From Nitrospira sp. (GTDB lineage Bacteria > Nitrospirota > Nitrospiria > Nitrospirales > Nitrospiraceae): a stretch of 64,000 nt of DNA. A program made the translations under genes and the position numbers. Shown one piece after another: positions 44,983 through 53,741 of the stretch (the first letter of the stretch is position 1; every line of letters starts with the position of its first letter). Under the pieces are notes generated by a model that saw only the letters and a list, made by a program, of their open reading frames with translations, had not been told where the DNA came from and searched no databases. The stretch spans positions 124,001 to 188,000 of the forward strand of contig JAFEBL010000012.1 of assembly GCA_018242665.1 (NCBI GenBank). The letters run 5' to 3'.

Positions 44983-45900
44983 TTAGAGACGTTCCAGGGC
45001 GGCGACACGCTCCTCAATCGGAGGATGAGTCGCCAGCAAGTGCATGAACGCCGATGTGTTGCCGGAAATCTTCATCGTGGCCAAGGCATCTTGCGTCGAA
45101 TATTCAAATTGCGCACGATTGACCCATCGGTCGATGGCCTGCAGGGCCTTGATCATCGAATCCTTCCCGTACACCTTCGCGGAGAAGGCATCCGCGGCAT
45201 ATTCGCGTCGGCGGGAGTGCCAGCTGACCACCAGCATCGCGAGGATCGATAGCACGACCTGCAAGAATATGTAGACGACGAATCCTAAAATCGGACTCCC
45301 GCTCTGCCCCTCCTCACGATCGCCCCCCTGCGGTTGCGACACGATCTGGTACACGAAGTTACTGATGTAGTGCACAAACGTATTCATCAATCCGGCCAGC
45401 ACGGTCGTGGAAAACATATCGCCGTTGAACACGTGGCCCATTTCATGGGCCAGTACGGCCTTCACTTCATCCTCTCGCAGGTTCGCGAGCAGGCCGGTTG
45501 AGACGGCGACCATCGCGTTGTTCTTGCTGGGCCCCGTGGCAAACGCGTTGGGGTCCGGCGACTCATAGACCCACACTTCGGGCATGGTGATGTGGAGACG
45601 TTCTGCAATCTCTCGAACCGAGCCGTAGATCACGTGTTCCGCATGAGAGCGAGGTTCGGTAATCTGCGTGCAATCCAGCATGGCTCGCGCCATCTGTTTG
45701 GAGAACAGCAAGCTAATGAACGCGCCGCCGAACCCGATGACCAGCGACCAGACCAGCAACTCCTGACTGAACACGCCCCGGACGTCGATGCCGAACGCAG
45801 GCAGTACCATGTTCACCAGCACTCTGACGGTGATCGACAGGGTGAGGTAAATAAGAATGTTCGAAATAATCAGCAGCCCGATACCCTTCAACGACTTCAT
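44983..45900 (-). CDS. htpX: HtpX-type membrane metalloprotease
   Basis: An M48 zinc protease of the inner membrane that degrades misfolded membrane proteins. The 305-residue product has two membrane segments at the N-terminus (residues 8-28 and 37-58) and two more around 160-215. The zinc motif is VLAHEMGHVFNGD, with the third ligand in the following AADAFSAKVYG segment. The start at 45900 has a GGAGGAGAG ribosome site; an upstream extension is less likely. The exported GPx gene follows, so the pair may serve envelope stress. Confidence 0.93.
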   Translation of the reverse strand: MKSLKGIGLLIISNILIYLTLSITVRVLVNMVLPAFGIDVRGVFSQELLVWSLVIGFGGAFISLLFSKQMARAMLDCTQITEPRSHAEHVIYGSVREIAERLHITMPEVWVYESPDPNAFATGPSKNNAMVAVSTGLLANLREDEVKAVLAHEMGHVFNGDMFSTTVLAGLMNTFVHYISNFVYQIVSQPQGGDREEGQSGSPILGFVVYIFLQVVLSILAMLVVSWHSRRREYAADAFSAKVYGKDSMIKALQAIDRWVNRAQFEYSTQDALATMKISGNTSAFMHLLATHPPIEERVAALERL

Positions 45901-45965
45901 ATCTCTCCTCCTTGGAGGCCCGTGGTTCTGTCTTCTCCTACGGAACGCCACGAACCGTGGATGTC

Positions 45966-45971
45966 ATTATA
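45966..45971 (-). promoter_or_regulatory. Minus-10 box of the htpX promoter
   Basis: A perfect TATAAT on the minus strand, giving a predicted start about 60 bases before the htpX ATG. The -35 region is poor. The remaining bases up to the cupredoxin gene hold no gene that I can support. Confidence 0.45.
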
Positions 45972-46155
45972 CCGGATGCCGGGCTGTTTGTTGGCCCCTC
46001 AGGCAGCGGTAGTCGTTCCGTCCCGCCGTTGACAGATAATACCAGGTTTCCCGTCCGTCAAGTCTGAGGACCAGGGATTGGCCGGCACGCCTGAAGGCGG
46101 GCTGTCGAACAGCAACCGTACACTGGACGGGTTTTTCGACGGACCTGTAGTCTGG

Positions 46156-46185
46156 TTGACCGCTTCTGCGCGCTTCTGCTAGAAC
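46156..46185 (+). promoter_or_regulatory. Sigma-70-like promoter of the cupredoxin gene
   Basis: TTGACC at 46156-46161, an 18-base spacer and TAGAAC at 46180-46185. The ATG at 46193 is seven bases after the -10 box, so the transcript could begin at the start codon. Confidence 0.55.
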
Positions 46186-46192
46186 CTGCGCT

Positions 46193-46639
46193 ATGCGTCA
46201 ACGTTCATGGTCGCTTCGACTCGGTCTGCTGGTTCTGGCCGGACTCTGTAGCGTCGCAGGGACGTCTACGGTGATTGCTGCTGACCAGGCTCCGCAAGTC
46301 CCTCCGTTGCGAGTGCCGGTCGATCAAGTCGACGGCATGCAGCGGACCACCGTGGTTCTGGACAGCTACTCCTATACCCCGCAGCACCTGATCGTGCAGG
46401 CCGGCAAACCGGTTGAGCTGCTCCTGACCAGTATCACCACGATCACACCGCACAATTTTGTCTTGAAAGACGAGGTTGCCGGTCTTTCGATCGAACGGGA
46501 TGTCAGCGCCGGCAAAACGGTCACGGTGCAATTTACGCCGACGAAGCCAGGAACCTACACCTTCTACTGCGATAAGAAGCTTCTCTTTTTCCCCAGTCAC
46601 CGGGAGAAGGGCATGGAAGGGACACTCGAAGTCAGATAG
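46193..46639 (+). CDS. Exported cupredoxin-like copper protein
   Basis: A 148-residue protein with a Sec signal (cleavage after VIA or nearby). The mature part is a cupredoxin. The likely type 1 copper ligands are His in ITPHNFVLKD, Cys in GTYTFYCDKK, His in FPSHREKG and Met in KGMEGTLEV. The spacing between Cys and the last His is longer than in plastocyanin. It could carry electrons or copper in the periplasm. The next gene is in the same frame after a TAG stop. Confidence 0.82.
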   Translation: MRQRSWSLRLGLLVLAGLCSVAGTSTVIAADQAPQVPPLRVPVDQVDGMQRTTVVLDSYSYTPQHLIVQAGKPVELLLTSITTITPHNFVLKDEVAGLSIERDVSAGKTVTVQFTPTKPGTYTFYCDKKLLFFPSHREKGMEGTLEVR

Positions 46640-46657
46640 GCAGGGTGCGCCACGAGT

Positions 46658-47692
46658 ATTCAGCCTTCCACGCACGAACTCCTTCACGTCATTCTCAAGC
46701 AGGTTTCCCGTTCATTTTACCTGACCTTGAATGTCCTCCCCTCGGATGTGCGCGACGAGATGGGGTTGGCGTATCTGCTCGCGCGGGCGGCCGATACCAT
46801 CGCCGATACCGATCTGATCGGGCGCGACCAGCGCCTTCGGTATCTGAACATGTTTCGAGCGCAGTTCGCAGGCGACGAGGTTCAGCCGCAGGCCGTGCAG
46901 GCCATTCAGATCGGCCTTCTGCCCCATCAGACCGACTCGGCTGAACGAGTCCTTCTGGAGCGACTGCCAGAGTGTTTGGAGCTGTACCGTCAGTTCGATC
47001 GCGGGGATCGCGAACGCATTCGCTGGCTGATGGAGGTGCTGCCGAACGGCATGGAGATGGACCTGACCAGGTTTCCTGGCTCATCGTCCCAAGACCTGTC
47101 GGCGCTGGAGCGCCCGGAGGAGCTCGATCAGTATACGTACTACGTCGCAGGCTGCGTGGGCGAATTCTGGACGAGGATGGTCTGTGCGCATCGACCGGCC
47201 ATGAGGCAGTGGGATGTCGATCGAATGTCTGCGATCGGCGTTCGCTTCGGTAAGGGATTGCAGCTCACGAACATTGTGAAGGACCTCGCCCGCGACCTCC
47301 ACAACGGCCGCTGTTATGTGCCGACGCAGTGGCTGGATGAAGTCGAGTTGAAGCCGTCGGATTTGCTCAGGCCGGAAAGTCTTTCCACGTTTCGCCCCAT
47401 CCTGCTGCGGATTATCCGTCAGGCCGTGGAGCATTTGGATCAAGGGTGGCTCTATACCATGGCACTGCCGCGGCTCGAAATCCGGCAACGACTTGCCTGC
47501 ATGTGGCCGATTTTACTGGCCGGTGAAACGCTGAAACGGGTTGCCACTGCGCCCGATCTCCTCGACCCGACCGTCAACGTCAAGGCTCCGCGCTCGGTGG
47601 TCTATCGTGTAATGGCCCTCACCACCTTCACCGGGGCCTGTGGCTATGTCGGCACAGCCTACTGGGGGCGGCTCCGCAAACAGATCGTGTAG
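46658..47692 (+). CDS. Squalene/phytoene synthase family protein with unusual start
   Basis: Joins two prenyl diphosphates head to head. The two Asp-rich motifs are ARAADTIADTD and NIVKDLARDL, with the central YTYYVAGCVGEFW more like squalene synthase. The conserved N-terminus (HVILKQVSRSFYLTL) lies before the only ordinary start candidate, a TTG at 46727. Between the TAG of the cupredoxin gene (46637-46639) and that motif there is no ATG, GTG or TTG in frame; an ATT at 46658 is the best candidate. A start at 46727 would remove conserved residues. The family is certain; the start is not. Hopanoid, squalene or carotenoid products are possible. Confidence 0.8.
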   Translation: MQPSTHELLHVILKQVSRSFYLTLNVLPSDVRDEMGLAYLLARAADTIADTDLIGRDQRLRYLNMFRAQFAGDEVQPQAVQAIQIGLLPHQTDSAERVLLERLPECLELYRQFDRGDRERIRWLMEVLPNGMEMDLTRFPGSSSQDLSALERPEELDQYTYYVAGCVGEFWTRMVCAHRPAMRQWDVDRMSAIGVRFGKGLQLTNIVKDLARDLHNGRCYVPTQWLDEVELKPSDLLRPESLSTFRPILLRIIRQAVEHLDQGWLYTMALPRLEIRQRLACMWPILLAGETLKRVATAPDLLDPTVNVKAPRSVVYRVMALTTFTGACGYVGTAYWGRLRKQIV

Positions 47693-47782
47693 TCTATCGC
47701 TGTGCCCGCGAACCATTGGTGCCTGGATAGGACGGGAACCTCCTGGAGTGAGCGTGAGGTCGTGTTCCTACTCCACCACTTT

Positions 47783-47984
47783 CAGGGTGCGAACGCATCC
47801 ACGGGCGGCGGGGCAGACCCATGGCGCAACACTGCCGGACAATAGGAGTGTGAGAAAGCGGGCGGCGGCATGCTGCTGAAGGCAGCGTGTTAGAGCCGAC
47901 CGCGAGGATGGATCACGTGGTTGAAAGGTGCCGGGGCACAGAGCATGATGGGGCGCCCGCGTCTGTGGATGCGTTTGCACCCTG
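47783..47984. repeat. 202-bp element bounded by 20-bp inverted repeats
   Basis: CAGGGTGCGAACGCATCCAC (47783-47802) and GTGGATGCGTTTGCACCCTG (47965-47984) are inverted repeats with one mismatch, 162 bases apart. No open frame lies between them. The right arm ends four bases before the ferredoxin stop codon (minus strand). No target duplication is visible. The stretch between the synthase and the ferredoxin otherwise holds no gene that I can support. Confidence 0.55.
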
Positions 47985-47988
47985 CCGC

Positions 47989-48261
47989 TTACTTCTTCTG
48001 CGGCTCCAGCAGCTTGTCCCCCTTGCGATAGACGGCATAAATTGCTTGAGAGGGGCAGGCATCGAGACACAGCCGACAGCTTTCCAGGCAGCGTGAGGGA
48101 TCGAACTTATAGGGTGGCGTCGAGAGCCAGGCGCTCGTGGGGCAGACCGGCATACAGATGGCTTGGTGGGTGCAGCGGTCGGGATGGCGCACCAGGTGGT
48201 CACGAATCAGCATCATAGGTTTGACTCCTTCGAAGAGACCTTGCGAGAAGATCTCGAACAT
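47989..48261 (-). CDS. Ferredoxin-like iron-sulfur protein with atypical Cys spacing
   Basis: A 90-residue protein with seven cysteines in two groups. The first is CTHQAICMPVCP (C-x5-C-x3-CP) and the second CLESCRLCLDACP (C-x3-C-x2-C-x3-CP). Standard ferredoxins have C-x2-C-x2-C-x3-CP twice, so one cysteine is missing and spacing is altered in the first group. At least one [4Fe-4S] cluster is likely. A Trp and Pro insertion (SAWLSTPPYKF) separates the groups. It is last of four small genes on this strand. Confidence 0.75.
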   Translation of the reverse strand: MFEIFSQGLFEGVKPMMLIRDHLVRHPDRCTHQAICMPVCPTSAWLSTPPYKFDPSRCLESCRLCLDACPSQAIYAVYRKGDKLLEPQKK

Positions 48262-48281
48262 GTTCTTTTGTGGCAGACTGC

Positions 48282-48695
48282 TCACTTCCACTCCTTGATC
48301 AGCTCGGCGAGCCGGTCTTTCAATTCCGGGATCTGTTCCGCATTGTTGCGAATCGCGCCCAGGATGTTTTCGAGGCGCGCGGTGCGTTGCGCCTCTTTGT
48401 CTTTCTTCAGCAGTCGATCGTATCCGGCGTAGGCCTCGGGGTGTGCCGACTCGAGATGCGCTCGCCCAACCTGTAATGCTTCCCCCAGTTCGTACGGCTG
48501 ATGCCCCAGCGCCGATACCACCAAAAACGTTCCATCCGTGCAAATGAGCGCCGCGGACCCGGATTTGCTTGTGAGTGGCACCACCGTCTCCACAGTTTTC
48601 CCGATCAGTTGATCCCAGGCGTGCAACAGGCCGGGGAAGGCTTTCATGTAGGCCACCTTTTCCATGTTGGCCTTCCATTTTTCATCGGCGGGCAT
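48282..48695 (-). CDS. Hypothetical protein, 137 residues
   Basis: A soluble protein beginning MPADEKWKANMEKVAYMKAF. It has a central beta-rich part (SGSAALICTDGTFLVVSAL) and a long helical C-terminus (residues 95-137). Only one cysteine is present. No family is recognised. It is bracketed by two iron-sulfur protein genes with gaps of 20 and 29 bases, so it probably works with them. A GGAG ribosome site lies before the ATG. Confidence 0.68.
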   Translation of the reverse strand: MPADEKWKANMEKVAYMKAFPGLLHAWDQLIGKTVETVVPLTSKSGSAALICTDGTFLVVSALGHQPYELGEALQVGRAHLESAHPEAYAGYDRLLKKDKEAQRTARLENILGAIRNNAEQIPELKDRLAELIKEWK

Positions 48696-48724
48696 AACGT
48701 TCTCGACTCCGCAGGTGTGACGGC

Positions 48725-49075
48725 TCAGATCTTCAATGGAGAGAGCAGGGGGGAGGGGGCCTGGTCGGGCATCAGCAGTCGATCGACCAGTTCTCCCTTT
48801 ATGATGTGGCGCTCCATGATTTCCTTCACATCGGCTTCGGAGCGGACGCGGTACCACACCCCTTCCGGATAGACCACGACCGTGGGGCCTTGGGCACAAT
48901 AGTCGAGGCATCCCGCTTTATTGGCCCGCACGACTCCCTTCAAGTTGAGTCGCTTGGCTTCCTGCTTAAAACAGGCATGAAGCGCCTCGGAGCCGAGCTT
49001 GGAGCAGCTGCCGCGAGGATCATCCGGCTCGCGCTTGTTGGTGCAGACGAAAATGTGTCGTTGATAACCGGTCAT
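48725..49075 (-). CDS. Thioredoxin-like [2Fe-2S] ferredoxin
   Basis: A 116-residue protein of the thioredoxin-like ferredoxin family. The four cluster cysteines are in HIFVCTNKR, GSCSKLGSEAL and AGCLDYCAQGPTVVVYPEG. Such proteins donate electrons in several pathways. The C-terminus is a short hydrophilic tail. It belongs to a four-gene run with a 4Fe-4S protein and two unknowns. Confidence 0.9.
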   Translation of the reverse strand: MTGYQRHIFVCTNKREPDDPRGSCSKLGSEALHACFKQEAKRLNLKGVVRANKAGCLDYCAQGPTVVVYPEGVWYRVRSEADVKEIMERHIIKGELVDRLLMPDQAPSPLLSPLKI

Positions 49076-49120
49076 GGCAGCAATCCCGGGGCGGTGTCGG
49101 TTAGCGCGTGGGCCGCACGA

Positions 49121-49489
49121 TCAGGCGCGTGCGTGGAATTGGTCGATCAGTTGCGAGACTTCCGCGGCCTTCAGCAGCGACGAGCCGGCGGCCTGCGTGC
49201 CGGCGATGGCGGCAATTTCGCGGAGTCGCAATTGCGCGCGCTGCTTAGCCTCGGGTTCTGACAGGGCGGAAGCCTGGCCCTTGGCGAGCTTGTCGAATTC
49301 GACGCGGATATCGCGAAAGTCCCGCTGCAGATTTTTCATCATCGAGCAGGGCTCGCAATACCACTTCGGACTTTGATCCGAAGACGGGGACAAGCGGTCG
49401 TAAGTGCGTCCGAAGAAATCTTTGCCCAGTGAGAATTTCATCAACGGGGTGCCTGCGGCACTGCAGGCGTTACAGGATCCGGCATCCAT
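49121..49489 (-). CDS. Hypothetical protein with two CxxC pairs
   Basis: A 122-residue protein with Cys pairs at MDAGSCNACSAAG and WYCEPCSMM, separated by about 36 residues, fit to bind one zinc or iron. The rest is helical and charged and ends DQFHARA. A GAGGAG ribosome site precedes the ATG at 49489. It is the first gene of the four-gene run and divergent from the alanine dehydrogenase gene. No family is recognised. Confidence 0.68.
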   Translation of the reverse strand: MDAGSCNACSAAGTPLMKFSLGKDFFGRTYDRLSPSSDQSPKWYCEPCSMMKNLQRDFRDIRVEFDKLAKGQASALSEPEAKQRAQLRLREIAAIAGTQAAGSSLLKAAEVSQLIDQFHARA

Positions 49490-49582
49490 GCGCGAAATGC
49501 TCCTCTTCAGGGGGAACGATCGATAGAAGTCGAATCTTACCGCACTGGTCTTTCGACTGGCAAGGTGGGCCTGCGGCTTCCG

Positions 49583-49610
49583 TTGGCGCACGCGTCGGCC
49601 CATGTATAAT
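49583..49610 (+). promoter_or_regulatory. Sigma-70-like promoter of ald
   Basis: TTGGCG at 49583-49588, 16-base spacer and a perfect TATAAT at 49605-49610; about 42 bases before the ATG at 49653. Confidence 0.6.
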
Positions 49611-49652
49611 GCGGTATGCACCGAGATCGGTGTTGAGGGTAAGGAGGCGAGT

Positions 49653-50756
49653 ATGGTGATCGGGATTCCGAAGGAGATCAAAGACTACGAATTTCGAGTG
49701 AGTGTCACGCCAGACGGCGTTCGCCTCTTGCGGCAGGCCGGCCATCAGGTGCTGGTCGAGCCCTCTGCTGGTCAGGGCAGCGGATTTTCTGATGAGGCCT
49801 ATCGCCAGGCCGGAGCCGAAATCGCGCAGTCGAAGGAGGAGGTCTTTCATCGGGCGGAGCTCATTGTGAAGGTGAAGGAACCGCAATTGTCGGAATGCGC
49901 GCTCTTCCGGCCTGGCCAGGTGTTGTTTACCTACTTGCATTTGGCCTCCTTGCCGGAGCTGACGAAGGCCTTGATGGCGGCCGACATCACCGCAATTGCC
50001 TATGAAACGGTGGAGGCGAAGGACCGCAGTCTGCCGATGCTGCGGCCAATGAGTGAGATCGCCGGTCGGTTATCCGTACAAATCGGGGCGCACTACCTGG
50101 GAACTGTTCAAGGCGGTCGCGGGGTCCTGTTGGCCGGAGTGCCAGGGGTCCAGCCTGGTCATGTTGTGGTGATCGGGGCGGGTGTCGTGGGGACCTCGGC
50201 CGTGCGCGTCGCGGTAGGACTTGGCGCGCGAGTGACGGTGATCAATTTGGATTTGGATCGATTGCGATCCCTGGATGACCTCTACGGCGGCCGCATTGCG
50301 ACCTGTGCCGCGAGTGAAGCCGCCATCGAACGGGCGGTGGTGGAGGCGGATCTGGTGATCGGCGCCGTGTTGGTGCCCGGTGCGCGCGCCCCCAAAGTGA
50401 TTTCCCGGAGCCTGGTGGCCAAGATGCCGCAGGGTTCGGTGATTGTCGATGTGGCCGTGGATCAGGGGGGCTGCTGCGAAACCACTCGACCCACGACCCA
50501 TTCGAATCCCGTGTATATGGTGGACGGGGTGGTGCACTATTGTGTGACGAACATGCCCGGCATCGTTCCCCATACGTCGACGCGCGCCTTGACCAATGCG
50601 ACCCTGCCGTACCTGGCCCGACTTGCATCAGACGGGGTGGAGCAAGCCATCCGTTCGGACGCCGGATTGGCGAAGGGCGTCAATGTGAGGCATGGCAAAA
50701 TCACCTGCCAGGCAGTGGCTGAATCTCATGGCTTGCCTTTTACCCCTCTCTTGTAA
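49653..50756 (+). CDS. ald: Alanine dehydrogenase
   Basis: Interconverts alanine and pyruvate with NAD. The 367-residue product starts with [20 protein letters not shown], has KVKEPQ and the catalytic His in LFTYLHLA, and the NAD motif [20 protein letters not shown]. The length fits the family (about 370). The ATG at 49653 has a strong AAGGAGG site; an upstream frame extension lacks conservation. Its product can feed nitrogen and carbon into the pyruvate pool. tRNA-Pro follows. Confidence 0.94.
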   Translation: MVIGIPKEIKDYEFRVSVTPDGVRLLRQAGHQVLVEPSAGQGSGFSDEAYRQAGAEIAQSKEEVFHRAELIVKVKEPQLSECALFRPGQVLFTYLHLASLPELTKALMAADITAIAYETVEAKDRSLPMLRPMSEIAGRLSVQIGAHYLGTVQGGRGVLLAGVPGVQPGHVVVIGAGVVGTSAVRVAVGLGARVTVINLDLDRLRSLDDLYGGRIATCAASEAAIERAVVEADLVIGAVLVPGARAPKVISRSLVAKMPQGSVIVDVAVDQGGCCETTRPTTHSNPVYMVDGVVHYCVTNMPGIVPHTSTRALTNATLPYLARLASDGVEQAIRSDAGLAKGVNVRHGKITCQAVAESHGLPFTPLL

Positions 50757-50790
50757 GACAATCCGCTCTCCGTTTTCTGATCCGCCCGGT

Positions 50791-50867
<77 letters not shown>

Positions 50868-51092
50868 TGCCGTTTCTTCTTCCATCCAGTTTCCGCAATC
50901 CGCCTTCGATCAGCCACTCATTCTGCACACTCATGGTTTGCGCGATCCCTGCCGATAAGGAAGCAGCAAGAGCGTGGGTGCGCCGCGCAAACCACCAAAA
51001 CGCGTGACGGCCTCTAGCCACTGTGAGAGTATCCAGGGTAAGACGCGATTCTCGCTCTGCGCCGATGTCTGCGCCTCAAGAGGTTGTGCGTG

Positions 51093-51380
51093 ATGACGGA
51101 AACCAGTGAAGCCGTACGGGCAAAAATTTTGGTGAGTGGCCGTGTGCAGGGCGTGGGCTATCGCGCGTTCACCTGCCGGATGGCCGCTTCGCGCGGGCTC
51201 AGCGGCGGAGTGGAAAATCTGGATAGCGGGCAAGTGTTCGTGGATGTGGAGGGAAGCCGGAATGTCCTGGAAGAATTCCTGGCGGATCTCAAACGGGGGC
51301 CGGTCGGAGCGCGCGTGACTGAGGTGCAAGTCGAGTGGAGCACCGCCACGGGCCGGTATCACGACTTTACGATTCGCTAA
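51093..51380 (+). CDS. acyP: Acylphosphatase
   Basis: A 95-residue enzyme that hydrolyses acyl phosphates. The signature VSGRVQGVGYRAFTCRMA contains the phosphate loop and catalytic Arg; the conserved Asn is in GGVENLDSGQVFVDVEG. The ATG at 51093 is preferred to a GTG nine bases upstream. It lies just upstream of the sigma factor gene. Confidence 0.93.
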   Translation: MTETSEAVRAKILVSGRVQGVGYRAFTCRMAASRGLSGGVENLDSGQVFVDVEGSRNVLEEFLADLKRGPVGARVTEVQVEWSTATGRYHDFTIR

Positions 51381-51401
51381 TCGGCAACAGGTAACGACGT
51401 T

Positions 51402-52400
51402 ATGACTCGACGTGCAACGATGCGACAGGATACGGGAATGAATCCGCCGGTCTCGACTCGACGCCCGCGTGTGGCGCGGAGAGATGAGGACGAAGAGTCT
51501 GACTCGCCAAACCATACGGACGGGGAAGAATCGGGAGCCGAAAGTCGTCCGTCGGAGTCCGGGCGCGCGGAAGGACTCGATACGATCAAGAGTTATTTGC
51601 GTGAAGTCCGCAAGTCGACCCTGCTGAATTTCAAGCAGGAGCAAGCACTGGGCAAACGAGTCATGGCCGGCGATGAAGCGGCGCGTCAGGAGATGATCGA
51701 AGCGAATCTCCGGTTGGTCATCAGCATCGGGAAGCGATATATGAACCGGGGATTTCCGTTTGCCGACATCGTCGAAGAGGGCAATCTGGGCCTCATCAAG
51801 GCGGTCGAGAAGTTTAACTATAAGCGCGGCTTCCGCTTCAGCACCTATGCATCCTGGTGGATCCGCCAATTCATCGAACGGGCCATCATCAACCAGGGCA
51901 AGCTGGTCCGGCTGCCGGTGCATGTCGTCGAACGGTTGAATCGTTACTTGGCGAAAGTGGAGCAACTGGTTCATGAACACGGTCGGGAGCCGCTGGCCGA
52001 GGAAGTGGCGGCGAAACTGAAAATCAGCGTCGCGGAAGTGGACGACCTCAAGCAACTGGTCCGTACCACCTGCTCGCTGGATAGTCCCATCAGCGACCGG
52101 CAGGACACCTTCCTGCGGGATGTCATCGAGGACCCGCTCTGCCTCACCCCTGCCGACACGGCCGAAGGTGTGATGCGACGGGCCGAGCTGATGGCCTGGG
52201 TCAATGAGCTGCCGGAGAAGGAGCGCACGGTGATTTTGGCGCGGTTTGGACTTGACGGCGCCGAGTCGCGGACGTTAGAAGAGATCGGCCAAGAAATGGG
52301 GCTCACGCGAGAGCGGGTTCGCCAAATCGAAACTGCCGCGCTAGCCAGGCTCCGCGGCATCATTGAACGGAAAACCATGAAACGGGCGGATCTCCTATGA
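51402..52400 (+). CDS. rpoS: RpoS-like group 2 sigma-70 factor
   Basis: A 332-residue sigma factor with regions 1.2 to 4. Motifs are [20 protein letters not shown] (1.2) and the core-binding [18 protein letters not shown]. The -10 recognition segment is [14 protein letters not shown], and region 4.2 reads [19 protein letters not shown]. It lacks the long 1.1 region of RpoD, and the N-terminal 55 residues are acidic and disordered. The start could also be 51438, where AGGA is better spaced. Assigning it to stationary-phase RpoS is inference. Confidence 0.85.
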   Translation: MTRRATMRQDTGMNPPVSTRRPRVARRDEDEESDSPNHTDGEESGAESRPSESGRAEGLDTIKSYLREVRKSTLLNFKQEQALGKRVMAGDEAARQEMIEANLRLVISIGKRYMNRGFPFADIVEEGNLGLIKAVEKFNYKRGFRFSTYASWWIRQFIERAIINQGKLVRLPVHVVERLNRYLAKVEQLVHEHGREPLAEEVAAKLKISVAEVDDLKQLVRTTCSLDSPISDRQDTFLRDVIEDPLCLTPADTAEGVMRRAELMAWVNELPEKERTVILARFGLDGAESRTLEEIGQEMGLTRERVRQIETAALARLRGIIERKTMKRADLL

Positions 52401-52424
52401 AGATCTCCCGGTGCGTCCTCATCC

Positions 52425-52940
52425 ATGAACTACAAGTCCCTCATCCGAGAAGTCCCCGACTTTCCTAAGCCCGGCATCCTGTTCTACGACATCACCACGC
52501 TCCTCAAGCACGCTCAAGCCTTCCGCACCATTGCCGATGAACTTGCCGCCCGTTATGAGGGCCAGGGCATCGCGAAGGTGATCGGCATTGAATCGCGCGG
52601 GTTCATCCTCGGCGGCACGTTGGCAGCCCGTCTGGGGGCTGGTTTTGTGCCGGTCCGAAAGCCGGGGAAGTTACCGGCCGACATTTATGAGGTCGAGTAC
52701 AACCTGGAGTATGGGTCCAGTGTATTGGCCATCCATCGGGACGCCGTCTCAGCCGGAGAGCGCGTGTTGATTGTGGACGATCTGCTCGCGACGGGCGGAA
52801 CCGCAGCCGCGACGGTGGATCTGGTACGGCAGCTCGGCGGGGAGATTGCGGGGCTGGATTTCCTCGTCGAACTGGAAGGGCTGAAGGGGCGTGACCGGCT
52901 GACTGGCTACAACGTGCACTCCCTGATCATCTACCCATAA
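52425..52940 (+). CDS. apt: Adenine phosphoribosyltransferase
   Basis: Salvages adenine to AMP with PRPP. The 171-residue product has the family start [30 protein letters not shown], and the PRPP loop [16 protein letters not shown]. No clear ribosome site is present; the gene starts 24 bases after the sigma factor stop and may depend on coupling. Confidence 0.95.
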   Translation: MNYKSLIREVPDFPKPGILFYDITTLLKHAQAFRTIADELAARYEGQGIAKVIGIESRGFILGGTLAARLGAGFVPVRKPGKLPADIYEVEYNLEYGSSVLAIHRDAVSAGERVLIVDDLLATGGTAAATVDLVRQLGGEIAGLDFLVELEGLKGRDRLTGYNVHSLIIYP

Positions 52941-52968
52941 GCACCCAAGATCTTGGGGAAGCGGGTAC

Positions 52969-52997
52969 TTGTCAAACGATCTATAGCGTGATATACC
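52969..52997 (+). promoter_or_regulatory. Sigma-70-like promoter of the DksA-like gene
   Basis: TTGTCA at 52969-52974, 17-base spacer and TATACC at 52992-52997, about 50 bases before the ATG. Confidence 0.5.
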
Positions 52998-53045
52998 TGC
53001 CAAACTTTTTCGCCTTGCACTCATCACGAAAGGGCATGAGACTCT

Positions 53046-53621
53046 ATGGCGACGAAAGTCGGCGCGAAGAAAAAAACACCAACCACGAAAGTCAAAGCCA
53101 TCGCTCCTGAGAAACCCGTGAAGAAAGAGCGTTCGGCTCCCATAACAGCTATGACGGAAAAAGATGAAGACAGCGTAGCCGCGCGTGTGGTGGCTGCGTT
53201 GACGCAGAAAGAGACGCCAAAAGAAAAAGAAGAGCGTCAGCGCCGGCGCGAGGTCCTGCAGCGGATGCTGCTGGGCAAGCGTCAGGAAATTATGCGAGAG
53301 ATCGAGGGCAACCTCGGACAATCGCTGACGGAAGATCAGCAGCGCCGGTTAGAATCCGCCCGCGACGTGGGCGATCAAGCCCTCATGGATCTGGATCGCG
53401 AGCTCGGCATCTCGCTCATGGAGATGCGAAACCGGAAGCGTCAAGCGATCGACGAGGCGTTGACCAGGCTGAGCGAAGGTACCTATGGCATTTGTGCGGA
53501 ATGCGGTATCGAGGTGAGCGAGAAGCGCTTGGAAGCCGTGCCCTTCGCGAAACTCTGTGTCCAGTGTCAGTCCCAACAGGAACTCCTCGAAAAGATCGAG
53601 AAGGAAGAGGATCGCGACTAG
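53046..53621 (+). CDS. TraR/DksA-family zinc-finger protein with basic N-terminus
   Basis: A 191-residue protein. The first 50 residues are rich in Lys, Pro and Ala. A coiled coil follows (REVLQRMLLGKRQEIMREIE), then a C-x2-C-x17-C-x2-C zinc finger (ICAECG, LCVQCQ). DksA-like proteins enter the secondary channel of RNA polymerase or act as envelope-stress factors. The acidic tip residues of the coiled coil are not obvious, so true DksA activity is uncertain. It has its own promoter. Confidence 0.87.
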   Translation: MATKVGAKKKTPTTKVKAIAPEKPVKKERSAPITAMTEKDEDSVAARVVAALTQKETPKEKEERQRRREVLQRMLLGKRQEIMREIEGNLGQSLTEDQQRRLESARDVGDQALMDLDRELGISLMEMRNRKRQAIDEALTRLSEGTYGICAECGIEVSEKRLEAVPFAKLCVQCQSQQELLEKIEKEEDRD

Positions 53622-53741
53622 CGCGCCAGCGCCGGCCCGGTTCTCTTTCGGTTTGGCTTCGGGTTTCGCGCCTGTGATTCCACGGGTGCTCCCCTATCCG
53701 GCACCCGGCCTCCACGTTCTCCGGCAGGTGTGCCTGCACTT

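Noticed and set aside
46029-46034. A perfect TTGACA box in the htpX-cupredoxin spacer
   Set aside because: No -10 box lies 16-19 bases downstream; the better promoter for the cupredoxin gene is at 46156.
47640-47879. A 79-codon plus-strand frame after the prenyl synthase
   Set aside because: It overlaps the end of the synthase and runs into the inverted-repeat element; low-complexity protein without support.
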